DNA of 64,000 nucleotides from JAUIIK01 sp041390865. GTDB taxonomy: Bacteria; Chloroflexota; Chloroflexia; Thermomicrobiales; CFX8. Shown here piece by piece: positions 46,528-54,886 of this stretch (positions are counted from its first letter, which is position 1; each line of letters starts with the position of its first letter). The position numbers and the translations under genes are program-made. The notes under the pieces are model-generated. The model did no database searches. It was not told the DNA's origin and worked only from the letters and a program-made list of their open reading frames with translations. The DNA lies in the NCBI GenBank assembly GCA_041390865.1, contig JAWKPC010000001.1, positions 62,001 to 126,000 on the forward strand, in the 5' to 3' direction.

Positions 46528-46682
46528 ATACCGGCACCGCGTTGCAGCCGAATCCGCGTTTGACGCCTCCCCTGATGGCGGTGGGCGAAGCGCGGTCGCA
46601 TTGACAATCTGACAAATCTTGCATCTCCACTCCTGCGTCCGTACGCTTTGTCCGTACATGCTTGCAGGGAGCTGGAGGAAGC

Positions 46683-47570
46683 GTGAATCGAAAACGACGA
46701 TCCCGACTGGTTGCGTTGGCGATCAGCGCGTGCGCGGCGGCCCTCATGGCACCGCTCCCGGCTGCGGCAGCCTGGCACACCGTCCAGCCCGGCGAGACGC
46801 TCTGGATGATCGGTCAGGAGTACGGAGTCGATACGGCCGACATCATCGAAGCGAACGACATCTCCAACCCGAATCTGATCGCCGCCGGAGCCGACCTTTG
46901 GATTCCAGGCGGCGATGAAGCTCCATCAACCGGCGGAACAGCCGTCATCCATATCGTCAGTTCCGGCGACACGCTCGCCTCGATCGCCGCCGAGTACGGC
47001 GTCGACACGAGCCTGCTGGCGAGCCTCAATGGACTCGAAAGTCCGTACATCATCTTTCCCGGGCAGGAAATCACGATCCCCTACGCCGAACTCCCGATCA
47101 ATCCGACGCCCCCGGTGAACGAGACACCAGGCACCATCGATTACGACGTACCCTTCTACGACCGGGAGACGGTGCGCCAGACGGTCATAAGCCTGTCGGA
47201 AGCGTATGGGTGGGATCCCTATCTGATTCTCTCGCTGGCCTGGACCGAGAGCACCTGGGATCAGCGTGCGATTTCCAACGCCGGCGCGGTGGGCGTCATG
47301 CAGCTCATGCCGGCGACCGCCGACTGGGCCGGACCATCGCTCGTAGGACGGCAGACTGATTATGTCAATAGTGCATGGGACAATGTCGAAACCGGCATCG
47401 CCTATCTCACCAATCTCCGGTCGTTGACCGGCAGTGATTATCTCGCGCTAGCTTCCTACTTCCAGGGGCTGGCAAGTGTCGAGCGCGACGGTATCTTCCC
47501 GTCCACCCGCGAATACGCGCTCGGCATCATCCAATCTCGCGATCTCTTTGCGTCCGGCTCGCTGCCATAG
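46683..47570 (+). CDS. Secreted LysM-LysM-lytic transglycosylase
   Basis: 295-residue exported wall enzyme. GTG 46683 follows GGAGGAAGC. Signal peptide RLVALAISACAAALMAPLPAAAA, then LysM 1 (WHTVQPGETLWMIGQEYGV) and LysM 2 (HIVSSGDTLASIAAEYGVD) for peptidoglycan binding, a Pro/Thr linker, then an SLT domain: LSLAWTESTWDQRAIS, whose Glu is the catalytic residue, followed by GAVGVMQLMPATADW. It ends with the active-site AYLTNL and ALASYFQG segments. Cleaves glycan strands between MurNAc and GlcNAc, likely in wall turnover. Followed by a strong terminator. Confidence 0.92.
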   Translation: MNRKRRSRLVALAISACAAALMAPLPAAAAWHTVQPGETLWMIGQEYGVDTADIIEANDISNPNLIAAGADLWIPGGDEAPSTGGTAVIHIVSSGDTLASIAAEYGVDTSLLASLNGLESPYIIFPGQEITIPYAELPINPTPPVNETPGTIDYDVPFYDRETVRQTVISLSEAYGWDPYLILSLAWTESTWDQRAISNAGAVGVMQLMPATADWAGPSLVGRQTDYVNSAWDNVETGIAYLTNLRSLTGSDYLALASYFQGLASVERDGIFPSTREYALGIIQSRDLFASGSLP

Positions 47571-47614
47571 AAGTCCCCCCTTGTAGGTAGCTGAAACCGG
47601 GCACAAGTTGATCA

Positions 47615-47654
47615 CGAAGGGCCGCCAGGGCGAAATGCCCGGGGCGGCCCTTCG
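47615..47654. terminator. Terminator between converging LysM and dienelactone hydrolase genes
   Basis: CGAAGGGCCGCC (47615-47626) pairs perfectly with GGCGGCCCTTCG (47643-47654) over a 16-base loop that itself can pair GGGC with GCCC. It serves both converging genes. Confidence 0.7.
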
Positions 47655-47662
47655 ACATTGGT

Positions 47663-48415
47663 TTAGCCGGCCAGTCGTTCGCCGAAGAAGTTCATCGCCC
47701 GTCTCCAGCTGTCCTGACTCGCCTCGTAGCTCTCGTTGCTTTCGTCAAACGTCAGAAATCCGTGAGGCCGCCCAGGATAGATGTGGAACTCTATGTCCTT
47801 GCCCGCTGTCTCGAGCAATGATTCGTACTGCTGGACATTGTGCATACCGACGCCATGATCCTGATCTCCCCAGAATCCCAGAAGCGGCATGTCAACGAGG
47901 GAGGTTTCGCGCATCGGCTCGGATGGGCGATTCGACGTGATCGTCGGGTTGGCCGGGAAGCCGTAGTAGATTACCCCGGCATCCAACCGCGGTTCTGCCG
48001 AAGCGAGGTGCATCACCATCGTTCCGCCCATGCAGAAGCCGACACAACCCCACTTCTGGCCGTTGTCCTCGGCGTCGATCACGGCGCCGATATCCTTGAT
48101 CGCTTGCGGATAGGAAAGCTTGCCGCCTCGCATCCGGGCGGCTTCGATCGTCTGCTCCGAGAGATCCCCCGCCCGCACGAACAGGTTCGGCAGGTAGGCG
48201 GTGTACCCGCTCGACGCCAACCGACGGGCGAGGTCGTGATAGAAATCGTTGGCGCCAAAGATGTCGTGGATAATGATGATCCGGCCTTTGCAATCGCCGG
48301 CGGGCTGGGCTATGAACACCGGAATCCCGGCCCCATCAGTCTCAACCTCGATCTGCCGCTCCGAGAAGTCGCCATTGTTTTCTACTGCTGCGTGTTCGAG
48401 CCCCTCATGACACAT
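47663..48415 (-). CDS. Dienelactone hydrolase family protein
   Basis: 250-residue alpha/beta hydrolase. The nucleophile elbow is VGFCMGGTMVM with Cys in place of Ser, as in carboxymethylenebutenolidase. The acid is in LGFWGDQDHGV and the catalytic His in YPGRPHGFLTF. The N-terminal IIIIHDIFGAND holds the oxyanion strand and the conserved Glu/Asp-containing loop. No signal peptide. Degrades dienelactones in the beta-ketoadipate pathway in some bacteria; elsewhere the family is broadly esterase-like. The gene stands alone, so no pathway is indicated. It diverges from the nitroreductase with about 120 bases between starts. Confidence 0.9.
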   Translation of the reverse strand: MCHEGLEHAAVENNGDFSERQIEVETDGAGIPVFIAQPAGDCKGRIIIIHDIFGANDFYHDLARRLASSGYTAYLPNLFVRAGDLSEQTIEAARMRGGKLSYPQAIKDIGAVIDAEDNGQKWGCVGFCMGGTMVMHLASAEPRLDAGVIYYGFPANPTITSNRPSEPMRETSLVDMPLLGFWGDQDHGVGMHNVQQYESLLETAGKDIEFHIYPGRPHGFLTFDESNESYEASQDSWRRAMNFFGERLAG

Positions 48416-48538
48416 GTCTGGTATCTCCGCGTTCTAGATTGGTTACAACTGTCTATGAGTGAGACTAGCATAGGGCGTATCCGCCATGAATGAATCACCG
48501 GGATGCGAGGCGATCGGCCCGCTCCGGCCGCAGGCAAT

Positions 48539-49180
48539 ATGATTACGGAAAGTGAGAACGAGTTGGCACCTGAAGTCCCGAGCATTTCCGCGATCGAAGC
48601 GATTCACACGACGCGTTCGATGCGCAAACTCCAATCGAAAGAGATTCCTGACGACGTACTACGGCAGATTCTCGACGCAGCGATCCGAGCGCCGAGCGGG
48701 AGCAACCAGCAGACATGGTCGTTCCTGGTTGTCAGTGATCCCGAGCTGAAGCGGCAGATCCAGCAATACTATTCCGCGGTCGCCGATAGATACTTCGATC
48801 GTGGGCCGACGACGGTATCCGATGGCTCCGGCGAAGCGGTTATGACGCGAGTGCGGTCGTCGGCCAGACACCTCGCCGACCATCTCCACGAAGCGCCGGT
48901 CCTCGTGTTCGCCTGCATCCGTGGCGAGCGATCGTTCAGCCTCGGCGCGTCGATCTATCCGGCCGTCCAGAATCTCATGGTCGCGGCCCGTGCCTTCGGC
49001 GTCGGATCCACGCTGACGACTTTCCACCTTTCCTACGAAAAAGAGATCAAAGAACTCCTCGGCATTCCCGACGACGTTCACACAGCAGCGCTCATTCCTC
49101 TCGGATATCCGGAAGGCAATTGGGGCGAGGCGAAGCGCCGCCCCGTTGAGGAGAGTCACGTTCAAAGATCAATGGGGTAG
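48539..49180 (+). CDS. Nitroreductase family flavoprotein
   Basis: About 213 residues using FMN and NAD(P)H. Motifs: IHTTRSMRKLQSKEI (FMN-phosphate Arg in TRSMR), LDAAIRAPSGSNQQTWSFLVV, PAVQNLMVAARAFGVGSTLTT and VHTAALIPLGYPEG near the C-terminus, the pattern of nitroreductase/Acg-type flavoproteins. ATG 48539 is the best start, 12 codons into the open frame. An internal segment of about 30 residues (YFDRGPTTVSDGSG) is longer than in NfsB. It could reduce nitro compounds, quinones or flavins; the real substrate cannot be read. It is followed after about 100 bases by a secreted Pro/Thr-rich gene. Confidence 0.85.
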   Translation: MITESENELAPEVPSISAIEAIHTTRSMRKLQSKEIPDDVLRQILDAAIRAPSGSNQQTWSFLVVSDPELKRQIQQYYSAVADRYFDRGPTTVSDGSGEAVMTRVRSSARHLADHLHEAPVLVFACIRGERSFSLGASIYPAVQNLMVAARAFGVGSTLTTFHLSYEKEIKELLGIPDDVHTAALIPLGYPEGNWGEAKRRPVEESHVQRSMG

Positions 49181-49283
49181 CAATTACTGGGACTCCTGAA
49201 CGCCGGATGGACAAGTCAACCGAAGTGGTACTAGCGGCAGAGTTTGAGATGACGGCAGGAACGACCGGAAGGTATCGGAGCTG

Positions 49284-50366
49284 GTGTTGAGCGCGGCCGG
49301 TCGATTCCGGCAGCCGGGTCGTCTCCTCGCCGGCTTCGCGCTGGTTGTCGCGGCAGTCACCGGCGTTATGAGCTCTCCTGGCACGACGCCAGCGACGGCC
49401 CAAACATCACCGATCTGCCAGATCGAATTCGCGATCGACGTCCCGCCGACGCTGGAATTGGCTGCAGGACAATCGACGAGCCTGCCGTTCCAGGCTTCGA
49501 TCACCGTCAGGGACGTCAGTACAGCCTTCGTCTCGATCTTCGTCGGCACTCCACTGAACATGGAGGCGGATTTCTCTCCGGCGGACCAGGTCATCGTTGT
49601 AGAAGATCCGGCGACCACATCAATCTACAACGTTGTCGGCAACGTAAACGCGACGGTGCCTGGAGCGGCGGAGACAGGTCAGTCCTGGACGTTCTCGCCA
49701 AATACGGCAACCCTCACATGTGAAGGTATCGGGACCGGGGCGGCACTTCAGGACAGCGACTCCCATCCGCCGTTCCAGATCGTCGCTCAGGCGCCCGTGC
49801 CTACGGCGACTTCCACGGCGACGGCGACGTACACCGCCACGCCGACAGCCACAAGCAGCCCGACGCCAGTGCCGACGGCCACGCCGACTCCGACACCGAC
49901 TGCCACAGCGACGGCGACTCCATCGCCAACAACCACGCCAACTGCAACGGCAACGCCGTCACCCTCAGCAACCGCGACCCTGTCCGCAACAGCGTCACCC
50001 ACAGCCAGCGCGACGGCGACGGAGCGACCGTCCCCTTCAGCTACTGTCACTGCGACCGCCACGAGCACGAGATCCTCGCCGACCGCTACCCTGGGCGAAC
50101 GGCAGACTCCCGTGCCGGTTGGAACTCCCACGTTCCGGGCCGCCACCGCAACAGAACCTCCATCAACCCCAACCGAGCCGGAGCCACCGCCAACGGAGAG
50201 CAGCAACGACGGACTGGCGCTCGAGCTCAGCGAGGTTCGACAGTCCGCCAGCGTCGACCACGGGGATGAAAGGACGACGCTCCGTGCCGCGCTTGGCGTA
50301 CTGGGAGCGATCGCTCTGGCCAGCGGCATGATCGGTATGTGGATCGGATTCAGACGAGTTCTGTAA
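49284..50366 (+). CDS. Secreted Thr/Ala/Pro-rich stalk protein with C-terminal membrane anchor
   Basis: 360 residues, GTG start. Signal peptide LLAGFALVVAAVTGVM, then a folded domain of about 130 residues with two Cys (CQIEFAIDV and LTCEGIG) and a beta-rich sequence including SWTFSPNTATLTC. About residues 170-300 consist of Thr-Ala-Pro-Ser repeats (TATPTPT type), a rod suited to O-glycosylation. It ends with one membrane helix (LGVLGAIALASGMIGMWIGF) and Arg-Arg. No LPxTG sorting motif precedes the helix. The product should display its N-terminal domain on a stalk; the ligand is unknown. Composition differs sharply from its neighbours because of the low-complexity tract. Confidence 0.72.
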   Translation: MLSAAGRFRQPGRLLAGFALVVAAVTGVMSSPGTTPATAQTSPICQIEFAIDVPPTLELAAGQSTSLPFQASITVRDVSTAFVSIFVGTPLNMEADFSPADQVIVVEDPATTSIYNVVGNVNATVPGAAETGQSWTFSPNTATLTCEGIGTGAALQDSDSHPPFQIVAQAPVPTATSTATATYTATPTATSSPTPVPTATPTPTPTATATATPSPTTTPTATATPSPSATATLSATASPTASATATERPSPSATVTATATSTRSSPTATLGERQTPVPVGTPTFRAATATEPPSTPTEPEPPPTESSNDGLALELSEVRQSASVDHGDERTTLRAALGVLGAIALASGMIGMWIGFRRVL

Positions 50367-50394
50367 CCGCGTCCTCGCGGTGCTGTGCCGGAAC

Positions 50395-50589
50395 TCAGTC
50401 CTTCCGGGACTGGTCGGGATCAGAAGCGCCTCTCCGGCGTCTGAGCCAGTCGATCACGTCTTCGGCGCCGTTACTTCTGGCGCTGGGGTCGTCTGGAAAG
50501 ACTGAGAGTCGTTGAAGTACGTAGCTGACAACAGCGCGGAGGACGAGGGCCGCGACCAGAATCAGGCAAATCGCCAGTAGCTCGGTCAT
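50395..50589 (-). CDS. Small single-helix membrane protein
   Basis: 64 residues: one N-terminal helix (LLAICLILVAALVLRAVVSYVL) and a charged cytoplasmic tail with RRRRG. Its start overlaps the stop of the membrane protein upstream (50586-51026) by four bases, so it is translated with that partner. No family recognised. Confidence 0.6.
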   Translation of the reverse strand: MTELLAICLILVAALVLRAVVSYVLQRLSVFPDDPSARSNGAEDVIDWLRRRRGASDPDQSRKD

Positions 50590-51026
50590 ACGATGGTCAT
50601 GAAGTAGATAAATGCCGCGAGCGGCGCGATCACGATCAGTCCGGCTCGAATCGTCCGCCGATCTCGCATCTCACTCTTCCGCTGCAGACGATCTTCACGC
50701 TCGGCCTTGGAAAGCGTCTCTTCAACATGCTCGCTGGCATCTCTCGCCAGGCCGCCCCGGTTCAACTGTGAGGTCAGGGTCTCGATGAAACCGGAACCAA
50801 CGAGACTCGCGCCGAGTATGATCACAACGAGAATCAGCATGATCAATGGCACCAGTCGCTCGCCGAGCGCGAGCGAAAGCAGGTATCCAACGACGATGGC
50901 AGCCGGTACGCTCAGGACGCCGGCGACGAATGCCCAGAGTTGCCATAGCCGCCCGTTCCAGTAGGCTTGGAATCGGTGAAAATCCGCACTATCCATTGAT
51001 CTCGATCCGCTGCGTCCATTAAACAT
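50586..51026 (-). CDS. Membrane protein of unknown function
   Basis: 146 residues. Two helices follow the N-terminal region (LWAFVAGVLSVPAAIVVGYLL and LVPLIMLILVVIILGASLVG), then a charged coiled-coil-like cytoplasmic loop (EHVEETLSKAEREDRL) and a last helix (GLIVIAPLAAFIYFMTIV). The start could be ATG 51026 or ATG 50996. Coupled to a 64-residue membrane peptide downstream. No family assigned. The pair diverges from the acidic membrane protein at 51098. Confidence 0.6.
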   Translation of the reverse strand: MFNGRSGSRSMDSADFHRFQAYWNGRLWQLWAFVAGVLSVPAAIVVGYLLSLALGERLVPLIMLILVVIILGASLVGSGFIETLTSQLNRGGLARDASEHVEETLSKAEREDRLQRKSEMRDRRTIRAGLIVIAPLAAFIYFMTIV

Positions 51027-51097
51027 GTGTGGTTACATTAGACTCCATGCGACCGGGGGAGGATGGCGTTCGCGGGTAATGAGGACACATCAAAGTC

Positions 51098-51850
51098 TTG
51101 GGTAGCGATCTCGGTTTTCTTATTATATTCATCATTCTGCCAACGACGCTCATTGTGAGCGGCTTCTGGCTGTTCCTCTTTGTCCGGCGAGATACGGAAC
51201 GCCGAAGCAAATCGATCGTCGAGACGGAGAGTCTAGCAGTCGTGCCTGAACCCCCCGATCCACAAGACGAAGCCGGAACTGAACCCGCAACGGTTGACGT
51301 TGCCGGGATGCCTGATTCTAGCGAGGCCGCCGAGCCTCCACCACCCGTCTTCGAGCCGGTCGCTGAATCTCCGGAGCGCCAGGACGAAGAATTCTGGTCA
51401 CCAGCGCCCGAAGCAACAGATACTGCTACGGACGCACATGAAGCCATCAACGCCGATCTCGTCGATTCCTCGCCCGAGAGTTCTTCTGAGGACCACGATA
51501 CGCCGTTCCGTGGCCACACCCAGGAGCTCGCACCTGTCCCCGAGCATCTGGAAGGTCCGGCCCGGGTCGTTGAGGAGGAAGTCGAGCTCGTTCGTGCCCA
51601 GGACGATGAGTCAGAAGTTTCCGGAGATACAGCGAATCTTCCCGAGAGTTGGGAAGTCGACGCCGATCATGACGAGGATGACGAAGCCGAAGACGAGCGC
51701 GAACGACGCCAGCGCCAGCCTGCAGCCAGGATGGTCCCGTCGACGGAGAACGTGAAGCGCCGCACGAATCTGTCCGGACGGCGCGTCCCTCAGATCACTC
51801 GCTCAGCCACCCGCGACGAAGACCCGGTGGAGGGCTCGGACGGCAGCTGA
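51098..51850 (+). CDS. Single-pass membrane protein with a long acidic cytoplasmic tail
   Basis: 250 residues with a TTG start; a GAGGAC lies about 15 bases before. One helix near the N-terminus (LGFLIIFIILPTTLIVSGFWLFLFV) followed by RRDTERR, so the rest is cytoplasmic. The tail is very rich in Glu, Asp and Pro up to about residue 205, then turns basic (RERRQRQPAARM and VKRRTNLSGRR). No conserved domain. It may be a scaffold or divisome-type adaptor; that is a guess. Its 3' end overlaps the converging lysC by 48 bases, which is longer than for other pairs in the window. Confidence 0.6.
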   Translation: MGSDLGFLIIFIILPTTLIVSGFWLFLFVRRDTERRSKSIVETESLAVVPEPPDPQDEAGTEPATVDVAGMPDSSEAAEPPPPVFEPVAESPERQDEEFWSPAPEATDTATDAHEAINADLVDSSPESSSEDHDTPFRGHTQELAPVPEHLEGPARVVEEEVELVRAQDDESEVSGDTANLPESWEVDADHDEDDEAEDERERRQRQPAARMVPSTENVKRRTNLSGRRVPQITRSATRDEDPVEGSDGS

Positions 51851-53203
51851 GACGTTCGCTTCATCGACGACGAACGAGATATTCAGCTCGCTGGATCCCT
51901 GAGCGATGGCGACGATGTTGATCCCCTCATCGCCCATCGTGGCGAAGACTCTCCCGGCGACGCCCGGAGTACCCCTCATTCCGGCGCCCACGACGGCCAC
52001 GATCGCGACTTCGCGATGCTCGGTGATCGACAACACTCTCTGGTGGTCGATGTCGTCACCGAACTCCATTTCCAGCGCGTCGCAGACACGCTGGCAGTCT
52101 GAACCGCTGACGATGAACGAAACGCTGTGCTGCGACGACGCCTGCGAGATCATGTAGACGTTCGCGTTCGTCCGCCCGACAGCCGAAAATATCCGGGTCG
52201 TGACGCTCGAAACATCGAGCTGTCCACGGCCTTCGACAGTGATGACCGCAAGCCCTGAGATCCAGGCCACGGCTTTTGCTGACTTGGAATCGTCGGTATC
52301 TGAGGAAATCCGGGTTCCGGGCGCGTCGGGCGCGAACGTGTTCTTGATCCAGATCGGGATGTCCAGTTCCTGGGCTGGATACATCGTCTTCGGGTGAATG
52401 ACCTTCGCGCCGAAGTACGCTAGCTCGGTCGCTTCGCTGTACGAGATGCTCGCGAGCGTTTGAGCGCCGGGCACAATCCTCGGATCAGCCGTCATCACCC
52501 CGTCGACATCGGTCCAGATCCAGATTTCCGATGCGGAAAGGGCGTTGCCAAGGATCGACGCCGAGAAGTCGGAGCCCCCGCGCCCGAGCGTCGCGGTCAG
52601 CCCCTCTCGCGTGCCTCCGAAGAAGCCGGTCACGACGGGCAGAACCCCGTCCTCAAGGAGTCGATTGAGAACGGAGCCGGCCTTGGCTCTCGTTTCTTCC
52701 AGCTCGGGCGATGCATTGCCGAATGCGCCGTCGGTCACGATCAACCGGTCCGCTTCGACGGCCTCGGCCGCAACGCCGATCTCGCTGAGATAGGCGGCGA
52801 TAATCGTGCTGCTCATGCGCTCTCCGAATGACACGAGCCGGTCCTTCGCCCTCGGAGAGAGCTCGCGAAGCACGTAGACGCTGTAAAGAAGCCGGGCGGC
52901 CTCGTCCACCAGCCCGCCGAGCGTCGCGCTCGTCTGGCGCCGCCGCTCGCCTCCCGGGACGAGTTCGGATAGTACGCGCCGGTGCGGGGCAAGAATGAGT
53001 GCCCGAGCCGTCTCGACGACCTCGCTGTCCCCCGCTACGGCCGACTCACCGCACTCGATCAGCAGATTGGTCACACCGCTCATTGCCGACACAACGGCGA
53101 CAACCGGCTCGGGACCGTGATGCTGTTCGAGAATCGCCGCGGTCCGGCGGATCGCTTCGGCGCTCCCGACGGAAGTCCCGCCAAACTTCATGATTCTTGT
53201 CAT
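51803..53203 (-). CDS. lysC: Aspartate kinase
   Basis: Phosphorylates L-aspartate, first step to lysine, threonine, methionine and diaminopimelate. 466 residues. Motifs: MKFGGTSVGSAEAIRRTA (nucleotide and substrate site), VVSAMSGVTNLL, SFGERMSSTI, GRGGSDFSASIL and WTDVDGVMTADPR. Two ACT domains occupy about residues 320-466 (the second contains VVGAGMRGTPGVAGRVF), so allosteric feedback by lysine or threonine is expected. The length matches monofunctional enzymes; no homoserine dehydrogenase is fused. A hairpin at 53228 lies in its leader. It diverges from the L,D-transpeptidase. Confidence 0.95.
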   Translation of the reverse strand: MTRIMKFGGTSVGSAEAIRRTAAILEQHHGPEPVVAVVSAMSGVTNLLIECGESAVAGDSEVVETARALILAPHRRVLSELVPGGERRRQTSATLGGLVDEAARLLYSVYVLRELSPRAKDRLVSFGERMSSTIIAAYLSEIGVAAEAVEADRLIVTDGAFGNASPELEETRAKAGSVLNRLLEDGVLPVVTGFFGGTREGLTATLGRGGSDFSASILGNALSASEIWIWTDVDGVMTADPRIVPGAQTLASISYSEATELAYFGAKVIHPKTMYPAQELDIPIWIKNTFAPDAPGTRISSDTDDSKSAKAVAWISGLAVITVEGRGQLDVSSVTTRIFSAVGRTNANVYMISQASSQHSVSFIVSGSDCQRVCDALEMEFGDDIDHQRVLSITEHREVAIVAVVGAGMRGTPGVAGRVFATMGDEGINIVAIAQGSSELNISFVVDEANVSAAVRALHRVFVAGG

Positions 53204-53227
53204 CGGTCAGGTCTATTCCCCATTTGC

Positions 53228-53252
53228 ATCCCCGGAGGTGACCGCCGGGGAT
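53228..53252 (-). promoter_or_regulatory. Hairpin in the lysC leader
   Basis: ATCCCCGG pairs perfectly with CCGGGGAT around nine bases, 25 bases upstream of the lysC start. Too small for a lysine riboswitch. It overlaps any ribosome binding site region only marginally, so a role is unproven. Confidence 0.3.
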
Positions 53253-53390
53253 TCCACTTCCAAACCGGGATTATGGTCGAGAACGAGGTTACGGTCCAAC
53301 GGTTCGCACCGAAGCGATCCCTGGTCGAAGCCGATTAGAACGGTGGAGGTAGTCGATTGGTAAGATAGCCCGGGGGATTTCTCTCACACG

Positions 53391-54518
53391 ATGCAGCAAA
53401 CAACGATGGGTAGCAACGTGACCGAGATCGAAACCAGACGAACAGTTCGACAAACGTTCTCGCTCTTCCTGCGAATCATGGCGGCTTCGGCAGTGATTAT
53501 CCTGGCGATGGGTCCGCTCCTCGCTAGCGCGCAGGAAGAAGGGGGATCTTCATCGACTCCGGTCTACTTTGACGAGACCGGGCAGGTGCTCTCGGGAGCA
53601 TTCCTTGATGCCTGGTTCGATGTCGGCGGTCCGGACCGCACCGGCTTTCCAGTGACGGCGCCGATGAAGATCGGCGACAACTGGGTGCAGTGGTTCGAAT
53701 ACTCCCGTCTCGAGGTCGCGGCCGACTCCTACGCCGATGCCAACACGGATGATGTCGTCGCCGCCAATGTGGGGCTCACCTATGCCCAGCGGTTCGGGTA
53801 CGATCAGTCCCATCCCGCGTTCAAGCGAGTCGACGGTGCCGGCGAAGGCGCCGAGTATTTCGAAGAAACCGGCCATTCACTCGCCAACGCGTTTCTGGAT
53901 TCATACAACCAGGGAAGCAACAGCGACCGGCTGGGATTGCCGATCTCCGAAGAATTCTCGATTAACGGCAAGACGTATCAGTTCTTCGAACGCGGCGCGA
54001 TGTCGTGGACCGAGGATTCGGGCGCAGTTCTCGTACCGGTCGGTACGTTGGAAGCGATCCTCCACGGACGACTCGGCAATCGGGCCGAAAAACCGGCCAA
54101 CGCCGATTCCTACTCGGCCGGCCTGTTCTCCGTCCGAAGCCAGTATCCCGGCGAACGCTGGATCGAGATCAACCTTTCGACGTACACGCTGACTGCCTGG
54201 GCGGATCAGACGCCCGTCATGTCAACGCTCGTCGTAACCGGCGCGCCGATCTCGCCGACCGTGTCAGGTGAATTCAATGTTTACTGGAAGCTGCCCAGCC
54301 AGACGATGTCCGGCACCGGTGCCGATGGCGTCTACTACGAACAACCGGATGTACCGTCAGTGATGTACTTTTTCCAGGACTGGGCGATTCACGGAGCCTA
54401 CTGGCGCAACGGTTTCGGTTACGCCGCTAGCCACGGATGCGTCAACGTGCCACTGCAGCAGGCAGAATGGCTCTACAGTTGGGCATCCGTCGGTACCCGC
54501 GTGGTAGTGCATAGCTAG
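53391..54518 (+). CDS. L,D-transpeptidase with two N-terminal YFDETG-type repeats
   Basis: 375-residue exported wall cross-linking enzyme (start could also be 53406). A signal or anchor helix (IMAASAVIILAMGPLLASAQ) is followed by two copies of a secreted repeat: YFDETGQVLSGAFLDAW with GGPDRTGFPV, then YFEETGHSLANAFLDSY with RLGLPISEEF. Related motifs appear in the DUF192 protein at 12891. The YkuD catalytic domain follows, ending with AIHGAYWRN and ASHGCVNVP, where Cys is the nucleophile and His the base. It makes 3-3 cross-links or attaches proteins to peptidoglycan. Diverges from lysC. Confidence 0.9.
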   Translation: MQQTTMGSNVTEIETRRTVRQTFSLFLRIMAASAVIILAMGPLLASAQEEGGSSSTPVYFDETGQVLSGAFLDAWFDVGGPDRTGFPVTAPMKIGDNWVQWFEYSRLEVAADSYADANTDDVVAANVGLTYAQRFGYDQSHPAFKRVDGAGEGAEYFEETGHSLANAFLDSYNQGSNSDRLGLPISEEFSINGKTYQFFERGAMSWTEDSGAVLVPVGTLEAILHGRLGNRAEKPANADSYSAGLFSVRSQYPGERWIEINLSTYTLTAWADQTPVMSTLVVTGAPISPTVSGEFNVYWKLPSQTMSGTGADGVYYEQPDVPSVMYFFQDWAIHGAYWRNGFGYAASHGCVNVPLQQAEWLYSWASVGTRVVVHS

Positions 54519-54545
54519 TCCCCGGCCGCCAACGCCTGGACGGCG

Positions 54546-54884
54546 TTAGCCAACGCGAGTCCCGTCCGGGACTGGTTTTTCGGGAACCGCGAGAACCGGC
54601 GTGATGCCATCGGCATAGCCGATGTCGAAGAGCATGCCTTCCGACATTCGCCCCATCATTTGCCGTGGTTCGAGGTTCACGACGAACAGCGCCTGTTTGT
54701 CGACGATTTCGCTCAGGTCCGCTCGCTCCCCCTTCATACCCGCGAGAATCGAACGTTGCTCATCGCCGAAACTGACGATGAGTTGCACGAGCGAGCGGGA
54801 ATCCTCAATGTCTCGCACTTCAACGATCGTCCCGACCCGAACATCGATCTTCTCAAAGTCTTCGAACGAAATCGTCTCTTTCAT
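54546..54884 (-). CDS. tRNA-binding (MetG C-terminal/CsaA-like) OB-fold protein
   Basis: 112 residues, a free-standing version of the tRNA-binding domain found at the C-terminus of methionyl-tRNA synthetase, as in CsaA or Trbp111. Motifs: DFEKIDVRVGTIVEV, QRSILAGMK, VVNLEPRQMMGRMSEGML and DGTRVG at the end, all typical. Role is tRNA binding or a chaperone-like function in secretion. The start is ATG 54884, directly after the stop of the YdjC gene (TGA overlaps the reading frame start region), so translation is coupled. Confidence 0.88.
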   Translation of the reverse strand: MKETISFEDFEKIDVRVGTIVEVRDIEDSRSLVQLIVSFGDEQRSILAGMKGERADLSEIVDKQALFVVNLEPRQMMGRMSEGMLFDIGYADGITPVLAVPEKPVPDGTRVG

Positions 54885-54886
54885 TT

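Noticed and set aside
49790..50100. Repetitive ACGCCG/ACCGCC tract considered as a non-coding repeat array
   Set aside because: It is an in-frame Thr/Ala/Pro linker within a protein with signal peptide and membrane helix.
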